Source of the DNA: Mucilaginibacter sp.
Lineage (GTDB): Bacteria > Bacteroidota > Bacteroidia > Sphingobacteriales > Sphingobacteriaceae
Reading direction: 5' to 3'
DNA: 64,000 bases
Assembly: GCF_028288225.1 (NCBI RefSeq)
Contig: NZ_JAQBOC010000094.1
Coordinates: forward strand, 62,001 to 126,000
Shown: one piece after another, positions 41,495 through 50,031 of the stretch
Layout of the letters: every line of letters begins with the position of its first letter
How positions within the stretch are numbered: the stretch's first letter is position 1
The notes under the pieces: model-generated
What the model was told of the DNA's origin: nothing
What the model saw: only the letters and a program-made list of their open reading frames with translations
Databases searched by the model: none
Made by a program: the position numbers and the translations under genes

Positions 41495-43042
41495 ATGAAT
41501 AAACCTTTAATTTCTATAAATAAAGCAACTGTTCGATTTTCAAATAACACACTTTTTAGTGGGTTAAGTTTTTCCGTTAGCAAAGGAAAAAGCTGGGCGC
41601 TGATAGGAAAAAGCGGATCGGGCAAAAGCGCTCTGCTGCATACCATCGCCGGCAGATTTAATGTAACCGGCGGGGATATTACTTACCATTTTTTTGATGA
41701 ATTTATTCAGCATACCGGAAATGCGGATGGCCACCTCACTTATCACAAACTGATAGCCCTGGTTGAGCCGAAACACCATTTTAAAAACCTTTCAAACACA
41801 TCCGATTTTTATTACCAGCAGCGCTATAATTCATCAGACTCTGAAGATGCACTAACTGTTGAGCAATACCTACAGACCATAGTACCTGCATCCCGGCAAA
41901 ATAATTATTGGAATTTTGAAAAAACGGCCAGTTTATTAAAGCTTAATGAATTATTAAGCAAACAGATCATTAAACTTTCAAACGGCGAAACCAAGCGGCT
42001 GATGCTTGCTGCTGCTTTATTGAAATCGCCTGTTTTATTATTGCTGGATAGTCCGCTTACCGGCCTTGATGTTCAAACCCGCAAGGAATTTAATTTGATA
42101 ATTGACGAGATCATAAATTCGGGCATAACGGTAATAATGGCCACATCGCCGTATGAAATTCCGGAAGCTATAAGTAACGTTGCCATTTTACAGGATGGGA
42201 TCATAAGTAAAAACCTCACTAAAGATGAGTTTAAACCTGCTTTGTTTACTCAGGATGATAATGATATTATTGACAACGAAGAACTTAAAGCATTATTAAA
42301 CCCCGAAACAGCTAAAACAGCTTATAAGCACATTGTTAAAATGAATAATGTATTTATAAAGTATGGCGATAAAGTTATTTTAAACCAAATTAACTGGCAG
42401 ATAGTTCCGGGTGAAAGATGGGCGCTGCTTGGGCCAAACGGGGCCGGTAAATCAACTCTGCTCAGTTTAGTAAACGCCGATAACCCGCAGGCCTATGCCA
42501 ATGATATTATTTTGTTTGATAAAAAACGAGGCACAGGCGAAAGCATCTGGGATATAAAAAGCAAAATTGGCTTTGTATCGCCAGAGCTGCACCAGTATTT
42601 CCCTACCGATAACAGCTGTTTGCAGGTTATAGAATCCGGGTATTATGATACCCTTGGTCTATTCCGTCCATCACAAAAAACAAAAGCCGAAACCGCCTTG
42701 CGCTGGATGAAGGCGCTGGAGATAGACAAATATGCCCGTGTGCTTTTAAAAAACATCCCGGCGAGCGCACAACGCCTGTGCCTGTTGGCCCGCGCCCTTA
42801 TAAAAAACCCTGACCTCCTTATTTTTGATGAACCCTGCCAGGGCCTTGATGAACATCAGCAGCATCACTTTAAAACGTTAGTTGATACTATTTGCAGGCT
42901 CAGTAATGTTACACTAATTTACGTAACCCATTACCAGCATGAAATTCCGGATAGTGTGACGAAGGTTTTGAAGCTGGATAAGGGGATGAGAACGAATTTA
43001 TACGAATTTCACAAATCTAATTGGTTAAACCCGCGCTTTTAA
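41495..43042 (+). CDS. Tandem ABC ATPase (ModF/PhrA-like)
   Basis: The product has 515 residues with two ABC nucleotide-binding domains and no membrane segment. Domain 1 has Walker A GKSGSGKS (38-45), signature LSNGETKRL and Walker B LLLLDSPLTGLD. Domain 2 has Walker A GPNGAGKST (about 312-320), a degenerate signature (IPASAQRLCLLARAL) and Walker B LLIFDEPCQGLD. The layout matches E. coli ModF. The true role of this group is unclear; no transporter permease is adjacent. The second signature lacks the normal LSGGQ, so only one composite site may hydrolyse ATP well. Confidence 0.85.
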   Translation: MNKPLISINKATVRFSNNTLFSGLSFSVSKGKSWALIGKSGSGKSALLHTIAGRFNVTGGDITYHFFDEFIQHTGNADGHLTYHKLIALVEPKHHFKNLSNTSDFYYQQRYNSSDSEDALTVEQYLQTIVPASRQNNYWNFEKTASLLKLNELLSKQIIKLSNGETKRLMLAAALLKSPVLLLLDSPLTGLDVQTRKEFNLIIDEIINSGITVIMATSPYEIPEAISNVAILQDGIISKNLTKDEFKPALFTQDDNDIIDNEELKALLNPETAKTAYKHIVKMNNVFIKYGDKVILNQINWQIVPGERWALLGPNGAGKSTLLSLVNADNPQAYANDIILFDKKRGTGESIWDIKSKIGFVSPELHQYFPTDNSCLQVIESGYYDTLGLFRPSQKTKAETALRWMKALEIDKYARVLLKNIPASAQRLCLLARALIKNPDLLIFDEPCQGLDEHQQHHFKTLVDTICRLSNVTLIYVTHYQHEIPDSVTKVLKLDKGMRTNLYEFHKSNWLNPRF

Positions 43043-43045
43043 TTC

Positions 43046-43098
43046 GTCAACTCCATGTTAATTAATTCGTGAAATTCGTGTGCATTCGTGCTGATTAG
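43046..43098 (+). repeat. ATTCGTGAAATTCGTG word repeat
   Basis: AATTCGTCAACTCC, AATTCGTGAAATTCGTG and ATTCGTGCTGATTAG words fill the gap between the ABC ATPase and mqnC, starting four bases after the stop. The family is paired at 46742-46860. Confidence 0.55.
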
Positions 43099-43109
43099 TA
43101 TATTTGTAC

Positions 43110-44234
43110 ATGAACACAGCGGATCTGTTGCAACGCGCTTTGCGGTTTGATTTTTTAACCCAGGATGAGGGAGTATTTCTTTATAAAAATGCTTCTACCG
43201 CCGATTTGATGTATACAGCTAATGAACTGCGCAAGATCCAGGTGCCGCATGGCAAAGTTACCTGGCAAATAGACCGGAATGTAAATACTACCAATGTTTG
43301 TATTGCTAATTGCAAGTTCTGTAACTTTTTCCGCCGCCCGGGGCACGAGGACAGTTACATAACTGATATTGAAACCTATAAGCAGAAGATTGAAGAGACT
43401 TTCCGCTACGGTGGCGATCAGTTATTGCTGCAGGGCGGCCATCATCCCGACCTGGGATTAAAATTCTACGCTGATACTTTCAGGCAATTAAAAGAATTAT
43501 ATCCAACATTAAAGCTCCATTCATTAGGGCCGCCGGAGATTGCTCACGTTGCCAAGTTGGAGGGCATGAGCCATATTGATGTTTTAAGAGAGCTAAAAGC
43601 CGCCGGCCTTGATTCATTACCTGGCGCAGGTGCTGAAATATTGAATGACCGTGTGCGCCGCTTGATAAGCAAAGGCAAATGCGGTGGCAAGGAGTGGCTT
43701 GATGTTATGCGTGCTGCCCACCAACTTAACCTGCCAAGTTCAGCCACCATGATGTTTGGCCATATTGAAACCATTGAAGAACGTTTTGAGCATTTGGTTT
43801 GGATCCGCGAGGTGCAGTCTGAAAAACCTGAAGGTGCTTACGGCTTTGTTGCCTTTATCCCATGGCCTTTCCAGGATGATGGTACCTTATTACGTAAGGT
43901 AAGGGGCATTACCAACAATGTTACAGGCGATGAATACATCCGCATGATTGCCCTTAGCCGTATTATGCTGCCAAATATTAAAAATATCCAGGCATCATGG
44001 TTAACAGTAGGTAAACAGGTAGCACAATTATGTCTGCATGCAGGCGCAAATGATTTTGGATCAATAATGATCGAAGAAAATGTTGTATCCGCAGCAGGGG
44101 CGCCACACCGCTTTACAGCAAAAGGCATCCAGGAATCAATAAAAGAAGCCGGCTTTGAACCACAGTTACGTACCCAAAAATACGAATGGCGCGAAATACC
44201 TGCAGCTATTGAGGAACAGGTGATAAATTATTAA
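43110..44234 (+). CDS. mqnC: Cyclic dehypoxanthinyl futalosine synthase
   Basis: MqnC is a radical SAM enzyme of the futalosine route to menaquinone and makes cyclic dehypoxanthinyl futalosine. The 374-residue product has the cluster motif CIANCKFC (Cys64, Cys68, Cys71), the following NFFRRPGHEDSYI, LLQGGHHPDLGLKFY, the LPGAGAEIL segment and SWLTVGKQVAQLCLHAGANDFGSIMIEENVVSAAG, all typical of MqnC rather than MqnE. No other mqn genes are in the window. The ATG at 43110 is preferred over a TTG two codons earlier. Confidence 0.95.
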   Translation: MNTADLLQRALRFDFLTQDEGVFLYKNASTADLMYTANELRKIQVPHGKVTWQIDRNVNTTNVCIANCKFCNFFRRPGHEDSYITDIETYKQKIEETFRYGGDQLLLQGGHHPDLGLKFYADTFRQLKELYPTLKLHSLGPPEIAHVAKLEGMSHIDVLRELKAAGLDSLPGAGAEILNDRVRRLISKGKCGGKEWLDVMRAAHQLNLPSSATMMFGHIETIEERFEHLVWIREVQSEKPEGAYGFVAFIPWPFQDDGTLLRKVRGITNNVTGDEYIRMIALSRIMLPNIKNIQASWLTVGKQVAQLCLHAGANDFGSIMIEENVVSAAGAPHRFTAKGIQESIKEAGFEPQLRTQKYEWREIPAAIEEQVINY

Positions 44235-44236
44235 TT

Positions 44237-44612
44237 GAGTCCGAAAGTCGGTAAAGTCCGGAAGTCCGAAAGAAGCTGCATTCTTTAGGGGAGGGTAAAT
44301 TATCTATAACAAATTATTTTGAACGCGCGTTGGCCAGTCTGCCGCTAAGCATTGAGCTAAGGCCTTTGCCCGCGTGCTTCCCTTCGATAAACCCGGGGTC
44401 TGGCATATGCCTCAGCTTGACGCTCCTTTTCTTGTCACTCTCAAACAGATTCCACAAAATCTTATTTCTCAATATGACGTATATCTTGAAAACTGCTGGC
44501 CCGTATTCCACTATTTTAAACTTTTTTCTTTCTTTCGGACTTTACCGACTTCCGGACTTCCGGACTTTTCCTTACTTTCGGACTTTACTGACTTTCCGGA
44601 TTTTCGGACCAC
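44237..44612. repeat. Inverted word-repeat arms (AGTCCGAAAGTCGGTAA) bracketing an unexplained core
   Basis: The left arm (44237-44275) and right block (44529-44612) consist of shuffled AGTCCGAA, AGTCGGTAA and AGTCCGGA words in opposite orientation. The ~250-base core between them is more GC-rich than other gaps and contains no start-to-stop frame I would accept as a gene. The right block runs to the ATG of scpB. One more arm of the family is at 49468-49508. Confidence 0.65.
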
Positions 44613-45173
44613 ATGGACAATATCGAACAATACATAGAGGCCCTTATATTTGCATCGGAACAAAGCATCCGCACAGAAGAAATTATTTATTGCCTGCAAT
44701 CGGCATTTAGCCAGGATTTTAGTGAGGATGAGATAAATAATCACCTGCAAAACATTACCAATAAATACCATGATGAGCAATTTGCCATTGAGGTAGTTAA
44801 AGTGAGCAATGGTTACCAATTTTTAACAAAGAAAAGCTATCACCAGGTGATCAGCCTGTTGCAGGCACAACGTTCAAAAAAGAAATTAAGCCAGGCTGCA
44901 CTTGAAACCCTTGCCATTATAGCCTATAAACAACCTGTAACCAAGCCGGATATTGAACAGATCCGTGGGGTTAATTGCGATTACTCCATTCAAAAACTGC
45001 TCGAAAAAGAATTAATTGCAATTATTGGTAAATCAGAAGCATTGGGCAAACCTATACTTTATGGCACTAGTATGCTTTTTATGGACTATTTTGGCATAAA
45101 TAGTATAAACGAACTGCCTCAACTGAAGGATTTTACTAATAATGCCGTTTCAATTGGTGAACAATCTGAATAA
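44613..45173 (+). CDS. scpB: Segregation and condensation protein B
   Basis: ScpB is the winged-helix kleisin-associated subunit of the bacterial condensin Smc-ScpAB, which organises chromosomes. The 186-residue product begins NIEQYIEALIFASEQSI and has the hallmark LSQAALETLAIIAYKQPVTKPDIEQIRGVNCDYSIQKLLEKELI, then the LYGTSMLFMDYFGI segment. The length is typical. The gene directly follows an intergenic repeat, and scpA is not in the window. Confidence 0.95.
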   Translation: MDNIEQYIEALIFASEQSIRTEEIIYCLQSAFSQDFSEDEINNHLQNITNKYHDEQFAIEVVKVSNGYQFLTKKSYHQVISLLQAQRSKKKLSQAALETLAIIAYKQPVTKPDIEQIRGVNCDYSIQKLLEKELIAIIGKSEALGKPILYGTSMLFMDYFGINSINELPQLKDFTNNAVSIGEQSE

Positions 45174-45332
45174 TTATTATAAATCCCTCTAAACCAGTCG
45201 AAAAATATTTTTTTTCCAAATGATGTTTTTAATGAAAATGATTTTGATTATTTTTACTTAGAAATATAATTAACAGAAAAGGCTTATTTGCATTTGTGTG
45301 CATTTATTACTAAAAAAATTACTATAAAATTC

Positions 45333-45527
45333 ATGGCAATGGGAACTCCAAAAAAACCTGTAAACAAGAAAGTTGAAAACACGGGCGAGGATGAAGATGA
45401 TGATGATAGCACGCTTGATCAGAAACCCAAGAAAAAGGTAGATGATGATGACGATGATTTTGATGGCCCTTTAGACGATTTAGGGTTTGAAAGTTATGGT
45501 GATGACGATGAGGACGACGATTATTAA
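45333..45527 (+). CDS. Small, extremely acidic protein
   Basis: The product has 64 residues: a basic opening (MAMGTPKKPVNKKVEN) and a tail dominated by Asp and Glu, ending SYGDDDEDDDY. It has no signal or membrane segment and is predicted disordered. Comparable small acidic proteins are conserved in Bacteroidota, without known role. The ATG at 45333 follows an AT-rich leader; an ATG two codons later is equally possible. A terminator follows within 25 bases. Confidence 0.6.
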   Translation: MAMGTPKKPVNKKVENTGEDEDDDDSTLDQKPKKKVDDDDDDFDGPLDDLGFESYGDDDEDDDY

Positions 45528-45550
45528 TCTTTAAAATAAAAATCTACTTT

Positions 45551-45587
45551 AAAGCATCCGGGCCATGCCTGTGGATGCTTTTTTTAT
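45551..45587 (+). terminator. Rho-independent terminator after the acidic protein gene
   Basis: AAAGCATCC (45551-45559) pairs with GGATGCTTT (45573-45581) and is followed by TTTTTT. The next gene starts only 26 bases later, so its promoter must overlap or lie within this structure. Confidence 0.82.
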
Positions 45588-45612
45588 ATTAGCTGTTCCC
45601 AGCAAAAAATTT

Positions 45613-46734
45613 ATGATCGTAAACGAAGTAAAGGATAAAGCCACAAAAAAAGCATTTTTAGACACAGCGAGAATAATTTATAAAAACGATAAGATCTGGG
45701 TTTGTCCGCTTGATAATGATATTGAAGCAGTATTTGATCCGGCTAAAAACAATTTCCATAAGGATGGTAAATGTACCCGCTGGGTGCTCACTGATACAAA
45801 CGGCCAGTTAATTGGACGCATTGCCGCCTTTATAAATAATAAAAAAGCCTACAATTATGAACAACCCACCGGTGGGATTGGCTTTTTTGAGTGTATAAAC
45901 AATGAGACTGCCGCCTTTTTACTGTTTGATACCGCCAAAAAGTGGCTCATTGAAAATGGCATGCAGGCAATGGATGGCCCGATAAATTTTGGCGAAAACG
46001 ACAATTTTTGGGGCCTGTTGGTTGAGGGATTTATTCCTCCATCCTACGGTATGAATTACAATCCGCCTTATTATCAATCGTTTTTTGATAATTATGGATT
46101 CAAAACCCTTTACGCACAAATCACCAATCATCTAGACATCCTTAAACCATTCCCTGAAAGATTTTATAAAATAGCCAAATGGGTTACTCAAAAGCCGGGT
46201 TATGAATTTAAACATTTGAAGGCTAAGGATATTGATAAGTTTGCAGCGGATTTTATAGATATTTATAATGACGCATGGAAATATTTTGAAAATTTTGTAC
46301 CAATAACACATGTTACCATTGCCGAAAGTTTCAAAAAAATGAAACCCCTGATGGACGAAAATCTTATATGGTTTGCCTATATAAATAATGAGCCGGTATC
46401 ATTTTTAATAGTTTTGCCCGACGCTAACCCAATGATAAAACCATTAAACGGAAAGCTAAACCTGGTTGGGAAGCTGAAATTTTTGTATAATAAATGGAAA
46501 GGCGTTTCGCGGATGAGGGCAATTGTAATGGGCACGAAGCAAAAATTTCAGAATCACGGGATTGAATCAGCGCTTTTTATAACGCTGGGCGAATATGTTT
46601 TGCCTTTAAACCAATATACAGAACTTGAACTGTCATGGGTTGGCGACTTCAACGAAAAAATGATAGCAATGCATAATGCTATGGGGGCGGTATTTGGTAA
46701 AAAGCATTTAACAATGCGTTACATCTTTAAATAG
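45613..46734 (+). CDS. GNAT-fold protein conserved in Bacteroidota
   Basis: The product has 373 residues. A GNAT-like half is visible in RWVLTDTNGQLIGRIAAFINNKKAYNYEQPTGGIGFFECIN and LLFDTAKKWLIENGMQAMDGPINFG. The C-terminal part (FLIVLPDANPMIKPL...IVMGTKQKFQNHGIESALFI...TELELSWVGDFNEKMIAMHNAMGAVFGKKHLTMRY) resembles a second acetyltransferase fold. The arrangement is like FemAB-type tandem GNAT proteins. Function is unknown. The ATG at 45613 is chosen; longer versions read from the preceding terminator. Confidence 0.72.
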   Translation: MIVNEVKDKATKKAFLDTARIIYKNDKIWVCPLDNDIEAVFDPAKNNFHKDGKCTRWVLTDTNGQLIGRIAAFINNKKAYNYEQPTGGIGFFECINNETAAFLLFDTAKKWLIENGMQAMDGPINFGENDNFWGLLVEGFIPPSYGMNYNPPYYQSFFDNYGFKTLYAQITNHLDILKPFPERFYKIAKWVTQKPGYEFKHLKAKDIDKFAADFIDIYNDAWKYFENFVPITHVTIAESFKKMKPLMDENLIWFAYINNEPVSFLIVLPDANPMIKPLNGKLNLVGKLKFLYNKWKGVSRMRAIVMGTKQKFQNHGIESALFITLGEYVLPLNQYTELELSWVGDFNEKMIAMHNAMGAVFGKKHLTMRYIFK

Positions 46735-46741
46735 CATAGCG

Positions 46742-46860
46742 CTAATTATCACGAATTTTATCGAATTACACGAATTGGATTGCCTGGCTAGACAATTATA
46801 GAATGTTTGTTTTTATAATTCGTGAAATTCGAATAAATTCGAGTCTATTCGTGATAATTA
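46742..46860. repeat. Word-repeat palindrome (AATTATCACGAATTT / AATTCGTGATAATT), convergent terminator
   Basis: The left arm 46742-46777 uses CACGAATT and TCGAATT words. The right arm 46817-46860 answers with AATTCGTGAAATTCG and ATTCGTGATAATTA. It sits between two convergent genes, a few bases from each stop. Confidence 0.7.
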
Positions 46861-46863
46861 ATA

Positions 46864-47205
46864 TTAGGCGGTTACCCTGTTGTGCCTTAATTCTTCAAAT
46901 AATTCAATAACCTTCTTTTGCAGATCAATCACCTCCGTTTCGCGATCCATTAATTTTTTGTTAATGGTTTCCAATTCGTTAATAACTTTTTGATCCTGCT
47001 CAGAGTCAGTAAAGGTAAGCAGCTGAACTACTGACATTTCAAACAAAGCTGCTATCTGCTCAAGTCGCGACAAATTAATGTCTGTAATGCCTGTTTCAAT
47101 TTTTGAAAAGGCTGGAATAGAAATATCTAATCTCTTGGCAACATCCTCCTGGCTCCATCCTTTTTGGTGACGTAATAATCTGATTTTTTTTCCGAGTGTC
47201 TTCAT
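46864..47205 (-). CDS. XRE family helix-turn-helix regulator
   Basis: The product is a 113-residue DNA-binding protein. The HTH domain covers residues 1-62 (IRLLRHQKGWSQEDVAKRLDISIPAFSKIETGITDINLSRLEQIAALFEMSVVQLL) and is followed by a C-terminal coiled coil (ELETINKKLMDRETEVIDLQKKVIELFEELR) that could dimerise. The target is unknown. The upstream gap to 47401 is very AT-rich and could hold its operator, but no clear dyad is seen. Confidence 0.88.
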   Translation of the reverse strand: MKTLGKKIRLLRHQKGWSQEDVAKRLDISIPAFSKIETGITDINLSRLEQIAALFEMSVVQLLTFTDSEQDQKVINELETINKKLMDRETEVIDLQKKVIELFEELRHNRVTA

Positions 47206-47401
47206 TTAATGTTAAAGGTTAATAGATTTCGCTATAGTTAATAATTTTACAATTATATTCAATATCTGTCTAATTATCAAGTATTTTGAATAATATTTTA
47301 TTTTAATGTGAAGTTAAATTATTATCTGTAAATTTAATATATTGATGATTATTATTAATATCTAATATAGGCTTTTTATACTTAAATTAACTGCTTATGG
47401 T

Positions 47402-48250
47402 TTATTTTAATATCAAAACAGGTACAGCAGCATTTTCTAGCAATTGCCGCGAAACGCTGGTATGTAACAACGATTGCAAAAAACTGTATTTATGTGGCAA
47501 TGCTATTACTATTTGTGCATCATTATGCTTTGCAAACTGAAGAATTCCGTTAATAATATCTGTTTCATTAATGAAATAATATTTGGGGTCATATGGTTTA
47601 AGGGCTGCATACAAGGCAGTTCCTTCTGCCATTTTCCCGGTATCGTCTGTTGAACCCTTGCCTTTATTATTAATATTCACCACCAGCAGGTCAAACTTTT
47701 TTCTGTTTAGCAGTTTCACAAGCGACTCTAAAGGGTCAAACTCCGTAACTTTATTAAAATCACAGGCAACAACTATACGGCTTATATCTTCGATATTGTA
47801 GGTTGGCGGCACAACTATTACCGGTACCGGGCAGGTTTTTGATATTTTAACTACGTGGCTTCCAATTTTTGCATCATCATTGCTGCTATTCCCTTTAGTG
47901 CCAATTATAACAAGGTCGGCATTTTTACTGATGACATTTTCAACCACTGCACGCACTAAGTGCGTGCGGTTTAAATGCGTGCTTATTTCAACACCCGGCC
48001 TAACTTTTTTGTAAAGCTTTTTTTTGAACTCTTCCAGTTTTTTTATCCTATCGGCTGCATTTCGTTCAATTTCTTCATTCATCATAAGAACCATATCAGG
48101 ATTAGGCAGCATGGTTTCATATACCGATACATAATAAGCATTTAATAAAACAATGTGCTTAACTTCGGTTTGATGACTTAAAGCAGCAGCAAAATCGGCT
48201 GCGTGGACGGCGGTTTCTGAAAAATCAATAGGAACCAAATATGTTTTCAT
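47402..48250 (-). CDS. Universal stress protein, tandem UspA domains
   Basis: The product has 282 residues with two UspA folds. Domain 1 starts TYLVPIDFSETAVHAADFAAALS and contains the ATP-binding-type loop GTKGNSSNDDAKIGSHVVKISKTCPVPVIVVP. Domain 2 starts ISRIVVACDFNKV and ends SRQLLENAAVPVLILK without a clear nucleotide loop. Tandem Usp proteins of this kind respond to stress or growth arrest. The ATG at 48248-48250 is chosen over a longer hydrophobic leader. The 273-base gap upstream holds nothing I recognise. Confidence 0.87.
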   Translation of the reverse strand: MKTYLVPIDFSETAVHAADFAAALSHQTEVKHIVLLNAYYVSVYETMLPNPDMVLMMNEEIERNAADRIKKLEEFKKKLYKKVRPGVEISTHLNRTHLVRAVVENVISKNADLVIIGTKGNSSNDDAKIGSHVVKISKTCPVPVIVVPPTYNIEDISRIVVACDFNKVTEFDPLESLVKLLNRKKFDLLVVNINNKGKGSTDDTGKMAEGTALYAALKPYDPKYYFINETDIINGILQFAKHNDAQIVIALPHKYSFLQSLLHTSVSRQLLENAAVPVLILK

Positions 48251-48523
48251 TAACAGTAAATTAGGGTATTCAGCTTTTATCCCCAGCACCAGGTCAAACA
48301 AAATATAAATTGACATTGCTTAAATTATCAACTCACATCTTTCAACACTAAAAATATGAAAAATTACTGTTAGTGTTTATACAAAATTAATGTAATGGTA
48401 ATTTTTCTTTTATAGAAATAAGAAAAAAAACCTGCCCAGATGAAGTCCCTGAAATAAATTTGTGATAATATCGGCAAGTAATAAAACCATGATAAAAATT
48501 TCATTGTGTTATTCATTCTTTAT

Positions 48524-49360
48524 CTATTTTACAAACTTGGCAGCTACCCAATTCTTGTTTTTTTTGTGGCTGATATATTTTAGCCCATGTTTACGGGCTT
48601 CTTCGGTAATTATATCAAGATCCGGCACTTCATAAAATCCGCTAAAATAAATTTCGCCATCCGTTTTTAGCACCTGGCTATAGCGGTCCATTTGATCGAT
48701 CAGGATGTTGCGATTTATGTTAGCCAGGATAATATCGAAGTTTTCACCGGGAATCACTTCTTTCGACCCACAAAGCGCCGTAATATTTTCAATTTTATTT
48801 AATTGGGCATTTTCAATAGCACTGGCATAACAAACCTCATCATAATCAATAGCTGTAATTTCTGCAGCTCCCAATTTGGAAGCCATAATGGCTAAAATAC
48901 CAGTTCCGCACCCCATATCAAGCACCTTTTGGTTTACAAAATCGTTTTCAAGCATCAGCTCAAGCATCATTGCGGTAGTTTGGTGATGCCCTGTGCCAAA
49001 AGCCATTTTAGGATCTATCACGATCTCGTACGGAAATTCGGGCTTGGGCTGATGAAATGTTGCCCGAACAAAAATTTGTTTGCCAATCTCTATCGGCTCA
49101 AAGTTACTTTCCCACACCTCATTCCAGTTTTTTTGAGGAATAAGCGTTATTTCATAGCTAAAGGTAAACAGATCCTGGTATGATGATAAAGTTTCGTCCA
49201 GCTTATCCTGGTCAAAATCAGTTACAGGGATATACGCCTTAAATCCAAAATCCAACTCCTCAAAAGTATCAAAACCTATTCCGCCCAAAGCATTTATCAG
49301 CAGATCTTGTTGGTAATCTTCAGTAGTTATGGTGGTGAAAAGTAATTCGTAATAATTCAT
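48524..49360 (-). CDS. prmA: Ribosomal protein L11 methyltransferase
   Basis: PrmA trimethylates ribosomal protein L11. The 278-residue product has the Bacteroidota-type short N-terminal substrate domain (YYELLFTTITTEDYQQDLLINALGGIGFDTFEE), the IDPKMAFGTGHHQTTAMMLEL motif, the SAM loop VLDMGCGTGILAIMASKLGA and the NxPY-related segment DIILANINRNILI. The length matches Bacteroidota PrmA. It belongs to a leftward cluster with tpiA and a membrane protein gene. Its start is followed upstream by AGATTAGAGG repeat words (49366-49399). Confidence 0.94.
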   Translation of the reverse strand: MNYYELLFTTITTEDYQQDLLINALGGIGFDTFEELDFGFKAYIPVTDFDQDKLDETLSSYQDLFTFSYEITLIPQKNWNEVWESNFEPIEIGKQIFVRATFHQPKPEFPYEIVIDPKMAFGTGHHQTTAMMLELMLENDFVNQKVLDMGCGTGILAIMASKLGAAEITAIDYDEVCYASAIENAQLNKIENITALCGSKEVIPGENFDIILANINRNILIDQMDRYSQVLKTDGEIYFSGFYEVPDLDIITEEARKHGLKYISHKKNKNWVAAKFVK

Positions 49361-49365
49361 GGGAA

Positions 49366-49508
49366 TAGAGATTAGAGGTTGGAGATCAGAGATTAGTTGT
49401 TAAATAGTTTAAAATTGTATTTATCAAAGCCTGTCAGCTTCATCCAAATTATCAGCAAAAATCAAGGTCCTTTCTTTCGGACTTTACTGACTTTTCCGAC
49501 TTTCGGAC
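49366..49508. repeat. Two unlike word-repeat arms between the membrane gene and prmA
   Basis: 49366-49399 carries AGATTAGAGGTTGGAGATC words, and 49468-49508 carries CTTTCGGACTTTACTGAC words. These belong to two different families seen elsewhere as matched pairs, so this gap looks like a mixture of two half-elements. Confidence 0.55.
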
Positions 49509-49516
49509 TAAAAACA

Positions 49517-49939
49517 TTATTCAAACAGGTATAATACAATAAAATTAATCAACCAATAAACCAATTGAACTGCCGACATAAAGCCAACCAGTTTAATGAG
49601 GTTATGAATGCCCCGCGCCGGATCCCAAATGGCATAACCTATCCCCAGTGCGAATATGAGGCATACAAAACAAAGGTCGACCGTTAAATTTATTCTGTCG
49701 GCAACTGTTTTTTTCACCAGGCTGCGCCATACCGGCACCACAACTAATAATTGGGTTAATACAGCTACAACAAAAAGCAGTGGCAGCGTGTACCGGTAAA
49801 AAGACATAAAGCTTTTCAGGTTACCCAAACCCATTTCATCAATCTTTAAAGTAAAGTACACAGAACTATACCTTACCCCCGTAAAAAAGATAAAAAAACC
49901 GATGAAAGGCGGCAAGATAACTCTTAATAGCTTTTTCAT
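49517..49939 (-). CDS. Four-helix membrane protein, unknown function
   Basis: The product has 140 residues with hydrophobic segments near 8-26, 53-70, 86-106 and 115-138. It opens with a basic start (MKKLLRVILPPFIGFFIFFTG) and has no motif I can name. The position between tpiA and prmA in a leftward series suggests co-transcription, though hairpin repeats lie on both sides. Function is unknown. Confidence 0.65.
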   Translation of the reverse strand: MKKLLRVILPPFIGFFIFFTGVRYSSVYFTLKIDEMGLGNLKSFMSFYRYTLPLLFVVAVLTQLLVVVPVWRSLVKKTVADRINLTVDLCFVCLIFALGIGYAIWDPARGIHNLIKLVGFMSAVQLVYWLINFIVLYLFE

Positions 49940-49951
49940 GTTTGGGGACAG

Positions 49952-50026
49952 TGATTAGAGGTTAGAGACCAGAGATTAGTTGATATGCGGTACTTGCTAA
50001 TCTCTGATCTCCAGCCTCTAATCTCT
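49952..50026. repeat. Word-repeat palindrome (GATTAGAGGTTAGAGACC family) after tpiA
   Basis: The left arm 49952-49978 and right arm 49997-50024 pair over about 27 bases with three mismatches (GATTAGAGGTTAGAGACC with CTGATCTCCAGCCTCTAATC). It lies between the tpiA stop (50032) and the next gene, and probably terminates tpiA. Confidence 0.72.
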
Positions 50027-50031
50027 TTAAC

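Noticed and set aside
44314..44637. Several 65-126 codon frames on both strands between mqnC and scpB
   Set aside because: None shows a domain or gene-like start, they overlap each other, and they run through the word-repeat arms. The region was recorded as unexplained instead.
45288..45332. Longer version of the acidic protein starting at a TTG
   Set aside because: The extra 15 residues come from AT-rich leader sequence, and an ATG is available at 45333.
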